Source: Peterkaempfera bronchialis
GTDB lineage: Bacteria > Actinomycetota > Actinomycetes > Streptomycetales > Streptomycetaceae
Length of the DNA: 64,000 nucleotides
Reading direction: 5' to 3'
Assembly: GCF_003258605.2 (NCBI RefSeq)
Contig: NZ_CP031264.1
Coordinates: 6,502,232 to 6,566,231 of the forward strand
Of this stretch, positions 8,532 to 16,066 are shown in pieces. The translations under genes were made by a program, and so were the position numbers. The notes beneath the pieces are model-generated. The model worked only from the letters and a program-made list of their open reading frames with translations. It was not told where the DNA came from and did no database searches. Position 1 is the first letter of the stretch; every line of letters begins with the position of its first letter.

Positions 8532-9539
8532 GTGCGCCCCATCGCCGCGCTGCTCGTCCTGCCCCTCCTGGTACTCACGGGATGCGGTAGCGGCGGCGGC
8601 TCCACGTCCCCGAGCAGTGCCTCACCTGCCGCCTCGGCCCCGGCTTCGGCGCCACCGGCCTCGGCGCAGCCCGTACCGACCCCGGTGTCCTCCGCTTCGC
8701 CGATGCCCACGGTCTCCGGTGCGGCCGGGAAGCGGGCCGACATCACGCTGCCGTCCGGTGCACCCAGCGGCAAGTTCGTGGTCTCCACGGTCTCCGAGGG
8801 CACCGGGGCGGTGGTGAAGAAGGCGGACTGGGTGACGATCAACTACACCGCCAAGGACTGGACCACGGGGAAGGACATCCCCAGCTCCTATGACAAGGGC
8901 CAGAAGCCGCAGCTCTACCAGGCCGGTTCCGGGCAGCTGATCCCCGCCTTCGACACCAGTGTGGTGGGCCGCAAGGTGGGCAGCCGCGTCCTGGTGGTGG
9001 CCCCGCCGGCGGCGGCGTTCGGCAGCAAGGGCAGCTCGGGCCTGGGCGTCGGTCCGGATGACACGCTGGTCTTCGCGGTCGACATCCTGAACGCCGTGCC
9101 GCAGGACGCCACGCTCTCCGGCCGCAGCACCCCGCCGCCGGCCGACCTGCCGCAGGTGAAGGAGAACGGCAAGGCGGCGGCGACCATCACCGTGCCCAAG
9201 GGCGCCACGGCGCCCAAGGAGCTGAAGAGCGCGGTGCTGATCAAGGGCGACGGGCCGAAGGTGACTGCGGGGCAGAAGGTCGTCGCCCAGTACACCGGGG
9301 CGCTCTGGCCCACCGGGAAGAAGTTCGACTCCTCCTGGGACCACGGCGGGGCCACCGCCTTCGACATCGGCACCGGCAATGTGATCAAGGGCTGGGACCA
9401 GGGGCTGGTCGGCCAGACCGTGGGCAGCAGGGTGCTGCTGGTGATCCCGCCGTCGCTGGGCTACGGCGACAAGGCGCAGGGGCCGATCCCCGCCAATTCG
9501 ACGCTGGTCTTCGTCATCGACATCCTCCAGGCCGTCTAG
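8532..9539 (+). CDS. FKBP-type peptidyl-prolyl isomerase lipoprotein, two domains
   Basis: A 335-residue exported lipoprotein. The signal peptide ends in the lipobox L-T-G-C (Cys19) and is followed by a Ser/Ala/Pro linker. Two FKBP-like domains follow, about residues 65-190 and 215-335. The C-terminal one keeps the active-site pattern (Y-T-G, K-F-D-S-S, V-I-K-G-W, L-G-Y-G-D). The N-terminal one has Phe in place of the core Trp (L-I-P-A-F) and Phe in place of the late Tyr, so it is probably catalytically weak or a substrate-binding module. It likely folds proteins outside the membrane. GTG 8532 lies about 50 nt downstream of a TAAGGT box. The next gene is a close paralogue. Confidence 0.88.
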   Translation: MRPIAALLVLPLLVLTGCGSGGGSTSPSSASPAASAPASAPPASAQPVPTPVSSASPMPTVSGAAGKRADITLPSGAPSGKFVVSTVSEGTGAVVKKADWVTINYTAKDWTTGKDIPSSYDKGQKPQLYQAGSGQLIPAFDTSVVGRKVGSRVLVVAPPAAAFGSKGSSGLGVGPDDTLVFAVDILNAVPQDATLSGRSTPPPADLPQVKENGKAAATITVPKGATAPKELKSAVLIKGDGPKVTAGQKVVAQYTGALWPTGKKFDSSWDHGGATAFDIGTGNVIKGWDQGLVGQTVGSRVLLVIPPSLGYGDKAQGPIPANSTLVFVIDILQAV

Positions 9540-9632
9540 CCGGGGCCGCCCTGGGACCGGATTCCCAGGCAGACCTGACATACTGCTGCCGCTCTGCGCA
9601 GCAGCGAGCGAGGATCGGCGAATTGGGGAGTC

Positions 9633-10895
9633 ATGTCTGAGAACGCGCCGGGCCCGGGCGACCCCCGCGGGACCAGCGACCCGGCCGCGCTGCGGCCGGG
9701 CGGGGTCATGGGCGGTACGGGCGAGTCGATAGTGGTCCGAAAGGCCGAGACCGGCCGCCGGGCGGCGCCGTCGACCGAGGAGGAGCCGGAGGTCTTCGCC
9801 TCCACGGTGCGGCGCAAGCCGCAGTCGGAGGCGGGGTACGACGAGGCGCCGCCCGGTGTGGGCCGCCTCGGCGTGATCCTGGGCACCGTGCTCGCCGTGC
9901 TGCTGGTGGGCAGCGGCGTCACCCTGTGGCTGGCCAACCGGCCGGACTCGGGCGACGTGGCGCCGGCCGCCGCCGCCGATTCCGCCCAGAGCCCGAGCGC
10001 CGAGGCATCCGAGCCGACCGAGCCGACCGTGCCGCCGATCAAGGACACCGCCGCGGTGCTGCCCAAGGTCTCCGGCGCGGTGGGCACCAAGGCCCGGATC
10101 GAGGTGCCCAAGGAGCAGGCGGACGGGACCTTTGTGGTGAAGACCCTCACCGAGGGCGACGGCCCGGTGGTGAAGAAGAACGACTGGGTCACCGTCGACT
10201 ACACCGCCAAGGACTGGACGACGGGGAAGGACATCCCCAGCTCCTATGACAAGGGCGCCAAGCCTCAGCTGTTCCAGGCCGGTGCCGGCGAGCTGATCGC
10301 CGCGCTGGACAGCAGCGTGGCGGGCCGCAAGGTGGGCAGCCGGGTCCTGGTGGTGGCCCCGCCCGAGGCCGCCTTCCGCGAGCAGGGGAACTCCCAGCTG
10401 GGCGTGGGCGCCAAGGACACCCTGGTCTTCGCGGTGGACATCGTCCGCGCCACCGACCCCACCGCGATCGTCTCCGGCACCCCGACCGACGCCCCGGCCG
10501 ACCTGCCGCAGGTGAAGGACAACGGCAAGAAGGCCGCCGAGATCACCGTGCCCAAGGGCGTCGCCGCGCCCAAGGCGCTGAAGAGCGCGGTGCTGATCAA
10601 GGGCAAGGGGCCCAAGGTCGAGTCCGGCCAGAAGGTCGTCGTCCAGTACACCGGTCTGCTCTACAGCAACGGCAAGAAGTTCGACTCCTCGCTGGACCGG
10701 GGCTCCGCCTTCAGCTTTGTCACCGGCGGTGGCCAGGTCATCGAGGGCTGGGACAAGGGCCTGGTCGGGCAGACCGTGGGCAGCCGGGTGGAGTTGGTGA
10801 TCCCGCCGTCCCTGGGCTACAAGGACCAGGCACAGGGTTCGATTCCGGCCAATTCGACGCTGGTCTTCGTTGTGGACATCCTGGACGCGGGGTAG
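9633..10895 (+). CDS. Membrane-anchored FKBP-type isomerase, two domains
   Basis: A 420-residue paralogue of the preceding gene. An approximately 80-residue cytoplasmic segment (containing V-V-R-K-A-E-T-G-R-R) leads to one transmembrane helix (L-G-V-I-L-G-T-V-L-A-V-L-L-V-G) near residues 75-97, then two extracytoplasmic FKBP domains. As in the neighbour, the first domain has lost the core Trp (L-I-A-A-L) while the second retains V-I-E-G-W-D-K and L-G-Y-K-D. Blocks such as W-T-T-G-K-D-I-P-S-S-Y are identical in both proteins, so they arose by tandem duplication. The cytoplasmic tail might receive regulation, but this is speculative. Confidence 0.88.
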   Translation: MSENAPGPGDPRGTSDPAALRPGGVMGGTGESIVVRKAETGRRAAPSTEEEPEVFASTVRRKPQSEAGYDEAPPGVGRLGVILGTVLAVLLVGSGVTLWLANRPDSGDVAPAAAADSAQSPSAEASEPTEPTVPPIKDTAAVLPKVSGAVGTKARIEVPKEQADGTFVVKTLTEGDGPVVKKNDWVTVDYTAKDWTTGKDIPSSYDKGAKPQLFQAGAGELIAALDSSVAGRKVGSRVLVVAPPEAAFREQGNSQLGVGAKDTLVFAVDIVRATDPTAIVSGTPTDAPADLPQVKDNGKKAAEITVPKGVAAPKALKSAVLIKGKGPKVESGQKVVVQYTGLLYSNGKKFDSSLDRGSAFSFVTGGGQVIEGWDKGLVGQTVGSRVELVIPPSLGYKDQAQGSIPANSTLVFVVDILDAG

Positions 10896-10981
10896 GCAAG
10901 ACCGGGTGGCCGCCCGCGCGGCGCGCTGCCCTGTACGTACCGACGTGCCCCGGATCCGCCGGGGCCATGGAAAGAGGCACT

Positions 10982-11353
10982 GTGAGCATCGAGAAGCCCC
11001 TGGTCGACTTCCCGGGTGGCGAGCCGCCGGCGGAGTTGCAGGTCCGCGACCTCTGGGTGGGCGACGGCCCTGAGGCCAAGCCTGGCCAGACCGTCGAGGT
11101 CCACTATGTCGGCGTGGCCTTCAGCACCGGCGAGGAGTTCGACGCCAGCTGGAACCGCAACCAGACGTTCCGCTTCCCGCTGGGCGGCGGCCGGGTCATC
11201 AAGGGCTGGGACCAGGGCGTCGTCGGCATGAAGGTCGGCGGTCGCCGCGAGCTGATCATCCCGGCGCACCTGGCCTACGGGGACCAGAGCCCCACCCCCG
11301 CCATCAAGCCCGGCGAGACGCTGATCTTCGTGGTGGACCTGCTGTCGGTCTGA
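10982..11353 (+). CDS. Cytoplasmic FKBP-type peptidyl-prolyl isomerase
   Basis: A 123-residue single-domain FKBP with no signal sequence. The catalytic pocket is complete: V-H-Y-V-G, E-F-D-A-S-W, V-I-K-G-W-D-Q, L-A-Y-G-D and a final L-I-F-V-V-D-L-L. The GTG start at 10982 (M-S-I-E-K-P-L) follows GAAAGAGG; the ATG at 10967 would place that ribosome site within the coding sequence. This is the third FKBP gene in a row and probably the closest to the ancestral enzyme. A GC hairpin follows. Confidence 0.92.
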   Translation: MSIEKPLVDFPGGEPPAELQVRDLWVGDGPEAKPGQTVEVHYVGVAFSTGEEFDASWNRNQTFRFPLGGGRVIKGWDQGVVGMKVGGRRELIIPAHLAYGDQSPTPAIKPGETLIFVVDLLSV

Positions 11354-11368
11354 CCTCCGACCGCACCG

Positions 11369-11395
11369 CCGCCCCCCGGTTCCGCCGGGGGGCGG
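11369..11395 (+). terminator. Terminator hairpin after the FKBP genes
   Basis: A perfect 11-bp GC stem (CCGCCCCCCGG at 11369-11379 with 11385-11395) and a 5-nt loop, directly after the third FKBP gene and before pafB. Confidence 0.7.
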
Positions 11396-11566
11396 TCTGC
11401 GTCCTGGGCAACCCCCGCACGCCCGCGCCGACTTCACCCGCGGACCAGGTTTCGCCGCTCGCGCCGCAAACGGTACGGTCAAGGCGCCGGACAGCGTCCG
11501 TCCGGTGGGCGCGCACCCTCCATCGGGGAGGCGGGGCGCACCCGCACCGCACCGGAAGGGTCAGCG

Positions 11567-12586
11567 ATGGCGATCGCCAAGGCAGAGCGGCTGATGAACC
11601 TCGCGCTGTGCCTGATGAACACCAGGCGCCCGCTCTCGAAGAAGGAGCTGCGGGACTCCATCGAGGCATACCGGGAGGCGTCCGCCGCAGGCAGCGAGGA
11701 AGCCTTCAACCGGATGTTCGAGCGGGACAAGGACGACCTGCGGGAACTCGGCCTGGTCATCGACATCGACGAGTCCGCGCTGGACGGCGAGGTCGGCTAT
11801 GTCGCCCGCCGGGACCGCAACCGGCTGCCCGAGATCGCCCTGGACGCCGAGGAGGCCGCCGCGCTCAGCCTGGCGGCCCGCGTCTGGCAGCAGGCCCGGC
11901 TGGCCGGAGCCGCCAGCGGCGCCCTCCAGAAGCTGCGCGCCGCCGGCGTGCCCTTCGAGGAGTCGTCGGCCCCGGAGCACACCGCCCTGGAGCCGCGCAT
12001 CCCGGCCCGCGAGGCCGCCTTCGAGCCGCTGCTGCTCGCCGCCCGCGACCGCCGCCCGGTCGCCTTCGACTACCGCAAGGCCGGCGCCGTCCTGCCCGAG
12101 CAGCGCAGTGTCGAACCCTGGGCCCTGGAGTGCTGGCACGGCCACTGGTACGTGGCCGGCTGGGACCGCGACCGCAAGGACGCCCGGGTCTTCCGGCTCA
12201 GCCGCATCACCGGCAAGGTGCGCACCCGGGCCGGCCGCTTCACCGCCGATGTCCCCGACCACGTGGACGTACGCGAGAACGTCGCCCGCTTCGCCGGGGA
12301 GGGCGCCACCGCCACCGCCCGCATCCGGCTGCGCCGGGGCGCGGCCTTCCCGCTGCGCGCCAAGGCGGTCGCCACCGAGCCGCTGGACGCCGACTGGGAC
12401 GAGCTGGAGATCCCCTACGGCTACGGCCTGGGCGCCTGGCTCGCCGAGTTCGGCGCCGACGTCGTCGTGCTCGGCCCCGACGACCTGCGCGCCGACGTCG
12501 TCACCCGGCTGCGCGCGGTGGCCGGTCTGGACGCCGCCCTCTCCGAGAACACCCCCGAGCACGCCCCCCAGGGAGCCCAGCGGTGA
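11567..12586 (+). CDS. pafB: WYL-domain transcriptional regulator PafB
   Basis: A 339-residue cytoplasmic regulator: an N-terminal winged helix (residues about 5-70, K-A-E-R-L-M-N-L and R-P-L-S-K-K-E-L), a middle connector, a WYL domain (about 145-225, P-W-A-L-E-C-W-H-G-H-W-Y-V-A-G-W-D) and a C-terminal extension. In mycobacteria PafB and PafC act as a heterodimer that activates the RecA-independent DNA-damage response, apparently by sensing single-stranded DNA through WYL. The genes were named for proximity to pafA, not for a role in pupylation. pafC overlaps the end by 4 nt. Confidence 0.93.
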   Translation: MAIAKAERLMNLALCLMNTRRPLSKKELRDSIEAYREASAAGSEEAFNRMFERDKDDLRELGLVIDIDESALDGEVGYVARRDRNRLPEIALDAEEAAALSLAARVWQQARLAGAASGALQKLRAAGVPFEESSAPEHTALEPRIPAREAAFEPLLLAARDRRPVAFDYRKAGAVLPEQRSVEPWALECWHGHWYVAGWDRDRKDARVFRLSRITGKVRTRAGRFTADVPDHVDVRENVARFAGEGATATARIRLRRGAAFPLRAKAVATEPLDADWDELEIPYGYGLGAWLAEFGADVVVLGPDDLRADVVTRLRAVAGLDAALSENTPEHAPQGAQR

Positions 12587-13551
12587 GCAACGCCATCGAC
12601 CAGACCCGCAGGATGCTCTCCCTGGTCACCTATCTGCGCGAGCGCCCCGGCGCCCGGGTCGGCGAGGTCGCCCGTGCCTTCGGCATCACCGAGCAGGAGC
12701 TGATCGCCGACCTCAATGTGCTGCCGATGTGCGGCACCAGCTTCCGTGGCGGCGACCTGCTGGACATCGACACCGACGGCGAGCACATTTGGTGGCACAA
12801 CGTCGACGACGTCGCCCAGCCGCTGCGGCTGGCCGCCGACGAGGCCACCGCCCTGCTGGTGGCCGCCCGCGCGGTGGCCGGGCTGCCCGGGCTGCGCGAG
12901 CGCGACCGGCAGGCGCTCACCCGCGCCGTCGCCAAGATCGAGTCCTCCGCCGGGGAGAGCGCCCAGGGCAGCGCCCGGGTCGGGGTCACCTTCGAGGCCG
13001 AGGGGCATGTCTTCGCCGACGTCGACCGGGCCCTGTCCGAGCGCCGCCGGCTCTGGCTGCGCTACTACTCCTACGGGCGCGGCGGCATGACCGAGCGCGA
13101 GGTGGACCCCATCCGGATGGTCACCGAGGGCCACACCTATCTGGAGGCCTGGTGCCGGGTCTCCGAGGGGCGGCGGATGTTCCGCCTGGACCGGGTGGCC
13201 GACCTCCGGGTGCTGGACGCCCCCGCCGACCCGCCGCCGCTGGAGCTGCGCGACCTCTCCGAGGGCCTGGTGCGCCCGGCCGCCGACGACCCGGAGGTGG
13301 TCCTGGAGGTCGGTCCCGGCGGCCGGTGGGTCACCGAGTACTACACCCATGACGAGGCGGTAGAGCTTCCCGACGGCGGCCTGCGGATCACCCTGCGCAC
13401 CCCGGACCCCTCCGGGCTGCGCCGCCTGGCGCTGCGGCTGGGCCGCGACGGGCGCATCGTCGCCCCCGCCGACCTCGCCGAGCGGGCCCGCGCCACCGCG
13501 CTGGAGGCGCTGGCCGCCTATGGACCGGAGCAGGCCCCGGCGGGGAGCTGA
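12583..13551 (+). CDS. pafC: WYL-domain transcriptional regulator PafC
   Basis: A 322-residue partner of PafB with the same architecture: N-terminal winged helix (T-R-R-M-L-S-L-V-T-Y-L), WYL domain in the middle (Y-L-E-A-W-C-R-V-S-E-G-R-R-M-F-R-L-D-R) and a WCX-like C-terminal domain. The GTG start overlaps the pafB TGA in GTGA, so translation is coupled and the two subunits should be made in equal amounts, as expected for a heterodimer. Confidence 0.93.
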   Translation: MSNAIDQTRRMLSLVTYLRERPGARVGEVARAFGITEQELIADLNVLPMCGTSFRGGDLLDIDTDGEHIWWHNVDDVAQPLRLAADEATALLVAARAVAGLPGLRERDRQALTRAVAKIESSAGESAQGSARVGVTFEAEGHVFADVDRALSERRRLWLRYYSYGRGGMTEREVDPIRMVTEGHTYLEAWCRVSEGRRMFRLDRVADLRVLDAPADPPPLELRDLSEGLVRPAADDPEVVLEVGPGGRWVTEYYTHDEAVELPDGGLRITLRTPDPSGLRRLALRLGRDGRIVAPADLAERARATALEALAAYGPEQAPAGS

Positions 13552-13621
13552 CCACATCGGCGAGGGTGCCGAGCTTGCGGGGGGCGTGGCCGTCACGGCC
13601 CGGAGAGGAAACGGTACGCGG

Positions 13622-13849
13622 GTGTCCACGACCACGCGGTTCAAGGCGTTCTGCACGGAGTGCCGCAGCAAGGTGGAGCTGGGGGCGGAGGCGCTGCGCC
13701 TCGCCGTCGGCCGCAGCCGCGAGCGCACCTTCTACAGCTTCACCTGCCCGGAGTGCGGTGCCGCGGTGCGCAAACCGGCCGGTGAGCGGATCGTGGACGC
13801 GCTCACCGGCGCCGGCGTCTCCACCATGCGGCTGCACCTCGGCCCGTGA
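13622..13849 (+). CDS. Small zinc-ribbon protein, 75 aa, unknown function
   Basis: The predicted product has two Cys-X2-Cys pairs, C-T-E-C-R-S-K near residue 11 and C-P-E-C-G-A near residue 41, enclosing a basic stretch that includes G-R-S-R-E-R-T-F-Y-S-F. This is a typical zinc-ribbon arrangement, suggesting nucleic-acid or protein binding. The GTG start at 13622 follows GGAGAGGAAA at a rather long distance of about 11 nt; a longer reading from 13520 would overlap pafC and adds unrelated sequence. I do not recognise a named family. Confidence 0.65.
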   Translation: MSTTTRFKAFCTECRSKVELGAEALRLAVGRSRERTFYSFTCPECGAAVRKPAGERIVDALTGAGVSTMRLHLGP

Positions 13850-13863
13850 GGCCCGTCATGCCG

Positions 13864-13908
13864 GTGCCGCCCGTGCCGCCCGTGCCGCCCGTGCCGCCCG
13901 TGGCACCC
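13864..13908 (+). repeat. 9-bp tandem repeat
   Basis: GTGCCGCCC occurs four times without change, followed by a fifth copy differing at two positions. It lies in the 109-nt gap between the zinc-ribbon gene and the small membrane-protein gene. A simple-sequence tract of this kind is prone to copy-number change. Confidence 0.85.
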
Positions 13909-13958
13909 GGGCCGCGGTGCCGTCCATGACGCCCGGCCGGATGCCCTAGGCTCGGGCC

Positions 13959-14204
13959 ATGCCATGGATGATCGTCGGCGCCACCGGCCTGGCCACCGCC
14001 GGACTGCTGGTGCTGGGCTGGCTCGGGCTCCGCGTCTGGCTGGACGTACGGAGCCTCGCCCGCGAGGTGGACACCGCCTCCCGCGCGCTCGCCCGGTCGG
14101 CCACCAGGCTGGAGGCGGCTGCCGCACCGCTCGCGGACGCCCTGGCGGCGACCGCGACCGGAGCGGGACGCGCCCCCTCCCCGGATCGCGCGCCGCCACG
14201 CTGA
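13959..14204 (+). CDS. Small single-pass membrane protein, unknown function
   Basis: An 81-residue predicted protein with one N-terminal membrane helix (M-I-V-G-A-T-G-L-A-T-A-G-L-L-V-L) followed by an amphipathic helical region (V-R-S-L-A-R-E-V-D-T-A-S-R-A-L) and an Arg/Pro tail. The layout resembles TatA/TatB-like or DUF948-like small proteins, but no family signature is clear. TAGGCT (13947-13952) ends 6 nt before the ATG and there is no ribosome site, so the gene is probably read from a leaderless transcript. It precedes tatA, and a link to Tat export is only a positional guess. Confidence 0.6.
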   Translation: MPWMIVGATGLATAGLLVLGWLGLRVWLDVRSLAREVDTASRALARSATRLEAAAAPLADALAATATGAGRAPSPDRAPPR

Positions 14205-14336
14205 CCAGCGGCTTCCACCGGGTGGCGCGGTCACTGCGGTGGACAGGGGGTCGTGCGGTGTGCTCCACCGCGTTACCCTCAGGAGGCGGCCCTCGAATCT
14301 GCGGTGGGGGGCCGTCGCCGTGGAGACCGCAGGGCG

Positions 14337-14367
14337 TTGCCCCTCGTTCATCGCCACCGGCTACGAT
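14337..14367 (+). promoter_or_regulatory. Possible tatA promoter
   Basis: TTGCCC (14337-14342) and TACGAT (14362-14367) are separated by 19 nt, about 105 nt upstream of tatA. The spacer is slightly long. Nothing else of note is visible in the 269-nt gap. Confidence 0.35.
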
Positions 14368-14473
14368 CGCCGGACAGGAGACGGACGGATCCGGTGAGAC
14401 CCCGCCCTCCCCGCGCCTCGACGGAACCGGCGCACAGACCAGGAACGCCGCCTCGGTGAGAAGGTAGTCGCAT

Positions 14474-14776
14474 ATGTTTGGCAGGCTCGGAGCACCCGAG
14501 ATCATTCTCATTCTTGTGGTCGTCGTGCTGCTGTTCGGCGCCAAGCGGCTCCCCGACATGGCCCGCTCCCTCGGCCAGTCGCTGCGGATCCTCAAGAGCG
14601 AGACCAAGGCGATGCGGGGCGACGGTTCGGCCGCCGCCCAGGAGCAGCCCGCCGACGCGGCCCCGGCCGACGCCCCCAAGACCATCAAGGCCGCCCCCGG
14701 TGACGCGGCCACCGCCCGCCCGGTCGGCGAGACCGCGCCCGGCGCCGCCCAGCAGCGGGACACCGCCCAGCGCTGA
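14474..14776 (+). CDS. tatA: Twin-arginine translocase subunit TatA
   Basis: A 100-residue protein with one N-terminal membrane helix ([13 protein letters not shown]), the conserved F-G-A-K-R-L-P hinge, an amphipathic helix ([15 protein letters not shown]) and an Ala/Pro-rich cytoplasmic tail. TatA forms the transport pore for folded proteins recruited by TatC. GAGAAGG precedes the ATG. tatC follows and a tatB gene is not adjacent; in Streptomyces tatB lies elsewhere, as I recall. Confidence 0.95.
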   Translation: MFGRLGAPEIILILVVVVLLFGAKRLPDMARSLGQSLRILKSETKAMRGDGSAAAQEQPADAAPADAPKTIKAAPGDAATARPVGETAPGAAQQRDTAQR

Positions 14777-14849
14777 GCCGCAAGCGCCGCGTACCACCAG
14801 GAGAACCGCGAGCGGGCCGCCGTGCCCCCGCACGAGTCGAGGACCGGGG

Positions 14850-15761
14850 TTGCTGAAGTCTGCCAAGACACCGAAGGACCCCGAGGGGCGGATGTCCCTC
14901 GGGGATCACCTTCGCGAGTTGCGCAACCGCCTGATGAAGGCGGTCGGCGCCATCCTGGTGGTCACCATCGTCGCGGCCTTCTTCTACCGCGACCTGATCG
15001 ACTTCCTGATCCACCCGCTCGACGGCTGCGCGGCCAAGATGAGCGGTGCCAGCGGCGGCGAGAAGTGCATCATCGCGGTCACCAACCTGCTGTCGCCGTT
15101 CGGCCTGGCCATCAAGGTGTCGCTCACCGCCGGACTCATCGTCGCCAGCCCGGTCTGGCTGTACCAGCTCTGGGCGTTCATCGCCCCGGGGCTGCACCGC
15201 CACGAGAAGAAGTACAGCCTGGCCTTCCTCGGCATCGGCATCCCGCTCTTCCTCGGCGGCGCATGGTTCGCGTACACCATCCTGCCGACCACCGTGGCGA
15301 CGTTGCAGTCCTTCACCCCGACCAACGCCACCAACATCCAGAACGTCGACGACTTCCTGAACATCGCCACCCGGATGGTCATCGTCTTCGGCATCTCCTT
15401 CGAGCTGCCGCTGATCCTGATCATGCTCAACTTCGGCGGAGTGCTCTCCGCCAGCCGGATGATCGGCTGGTGGCGCGGCATGGTCATGGGCATCACCATC
15501 TTCACCGCCGTCGCCACGCCCACCACCGACCCGGTCTCGATGCTGCTGCTGGCCGCGCCGATCCTGCTGCTCTATGTGCTGGCCTGCGTGGTCGCCTGGG
15601 TCAACGACCGGCGCCGCCGCCGGGCCCGGGCGGCCGACCCCAACGCCCAGCTGAGCGACGAGGAAGCGTCCGAACTGGACCTCACGCCGACCCCGATCGC
15701 CCCGGTGCAGCAAGTCGACGCCGCCCCGGCCCGCACCGAGCAGCTGGACGACATCACCTGA
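14850..15761 (+). CDS. tatC: Twin-arginine translocase subunit TatC
   Basis: Polytopic receptor for twin-arginine signal peptides, 303 residues, six membrane helices. The family signature M-S-L-G-D-H-L-R-E-L-R-N-R-L lies at the N-terminal cytoplasmic end. The charged C-terminal tail (about 50 residues) is longer than in Escherichia coli, as is usual in actinobacteria. The start chosen is TTG 14850 (L-L-K-S-A-K), matching the conserved N-terminus, with GAGG about 7 nt upstream; the alternative ATG at 14892 would remove conserved residues. A GH10-like protein encoded at 46371 has a twin-arginine signal and is a likely client. Confidence 0.93.
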   Translation: MLKSAKTPKDPEGRMSLGDHLRELRNRLMKAVGAILVVTIVAAFFYRDLIDFLIHPLDGCAAKMSGASGGEKCIIAVTNLLSPFGLAIKVSLTAGLIVASPVWLYQLWAFIAPGLHRHEKKYSLAFLGIGIPLFLGGAWFAYTILPTTVATLQSFTPTNATNIQNVDDFLNIATRMVIVFGISFELPLILIMLNFGGVLSASRMIGWWRGMVMGITIFTAVATPTTDPVSMLLLAAPILLLYVLACVVAWVNDRRRRRARAADPNAQLSDEEASELDLTPTPIAPVQQVDAAPARTEQLDDIT

Positions 15762-15923
15762 CCCCGCCCGGTCACCCCGCCGGACCCGGCCGCTGCATCC
15801 GCCGGTTGCACCTGCTCGGCGGGCCCGGCGGCGGGCTCGGCGGCGGGACCGCGCGCCGGAAAGGCAGGCGGTGCCAAAACCTTGCTATCGATGTCGGTGC
15901 CGACGGGTAACCTCTGGCTTGAG

Positions 15924-16061
15924 ATGCTCCTTCACCACACCGACCACACCCGCTGCGCCCCGGCGCCGGCCCCGGCCGACGCGGCTCCGCAGCCGCAGGC
16001 GCCGCCGCACGCGCTCCCGTCCAGCCCCAGCGGGCAGCACTCCCACGGGAAGAAGAGGTGA
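15924..16061 (+). CDS. Possible 45-aa His/Pro-rich leader peptide upstream of helY
   Basis: The reading frame from ATG 15924 encodes a 45-residue peptide, M-L-L-H-H-T-D-H-T-R-C at the start and H-S-H-G-K-K-R at the end, with an Ala/Pro/Gln middle. TAACCT (15908-15913) lies 10 nt before the ATG, compatible with a leaderless or nearly leaderless transcript. Its TGA overlaps a GTG at 16058 that is in frame with the helicase, so it could couple translation. There is no good ribosome site, the frame is short and the region is GC-rich, so it may be chance. The rest of 15762-16057 shows nothing else. Confidence 0.35.
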   Translation: MLLHHTDHTRCAPAPAPADAAPQPQAPPHALPSSPSGQHSHGKKR

Positions 16062-16066
16062 CGCCG

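Noticed and set aside
13864-13908. CRISPR-like array
   Set aside because: The 9-bp units are contiguous with no spacers and there are no cas genes.
14253-14459. Small plus-strand gene before tatA
   Set aside because: The predicted product is Arg/Pro-rich, has no ribosome site and lies across the likely tatA promoter.
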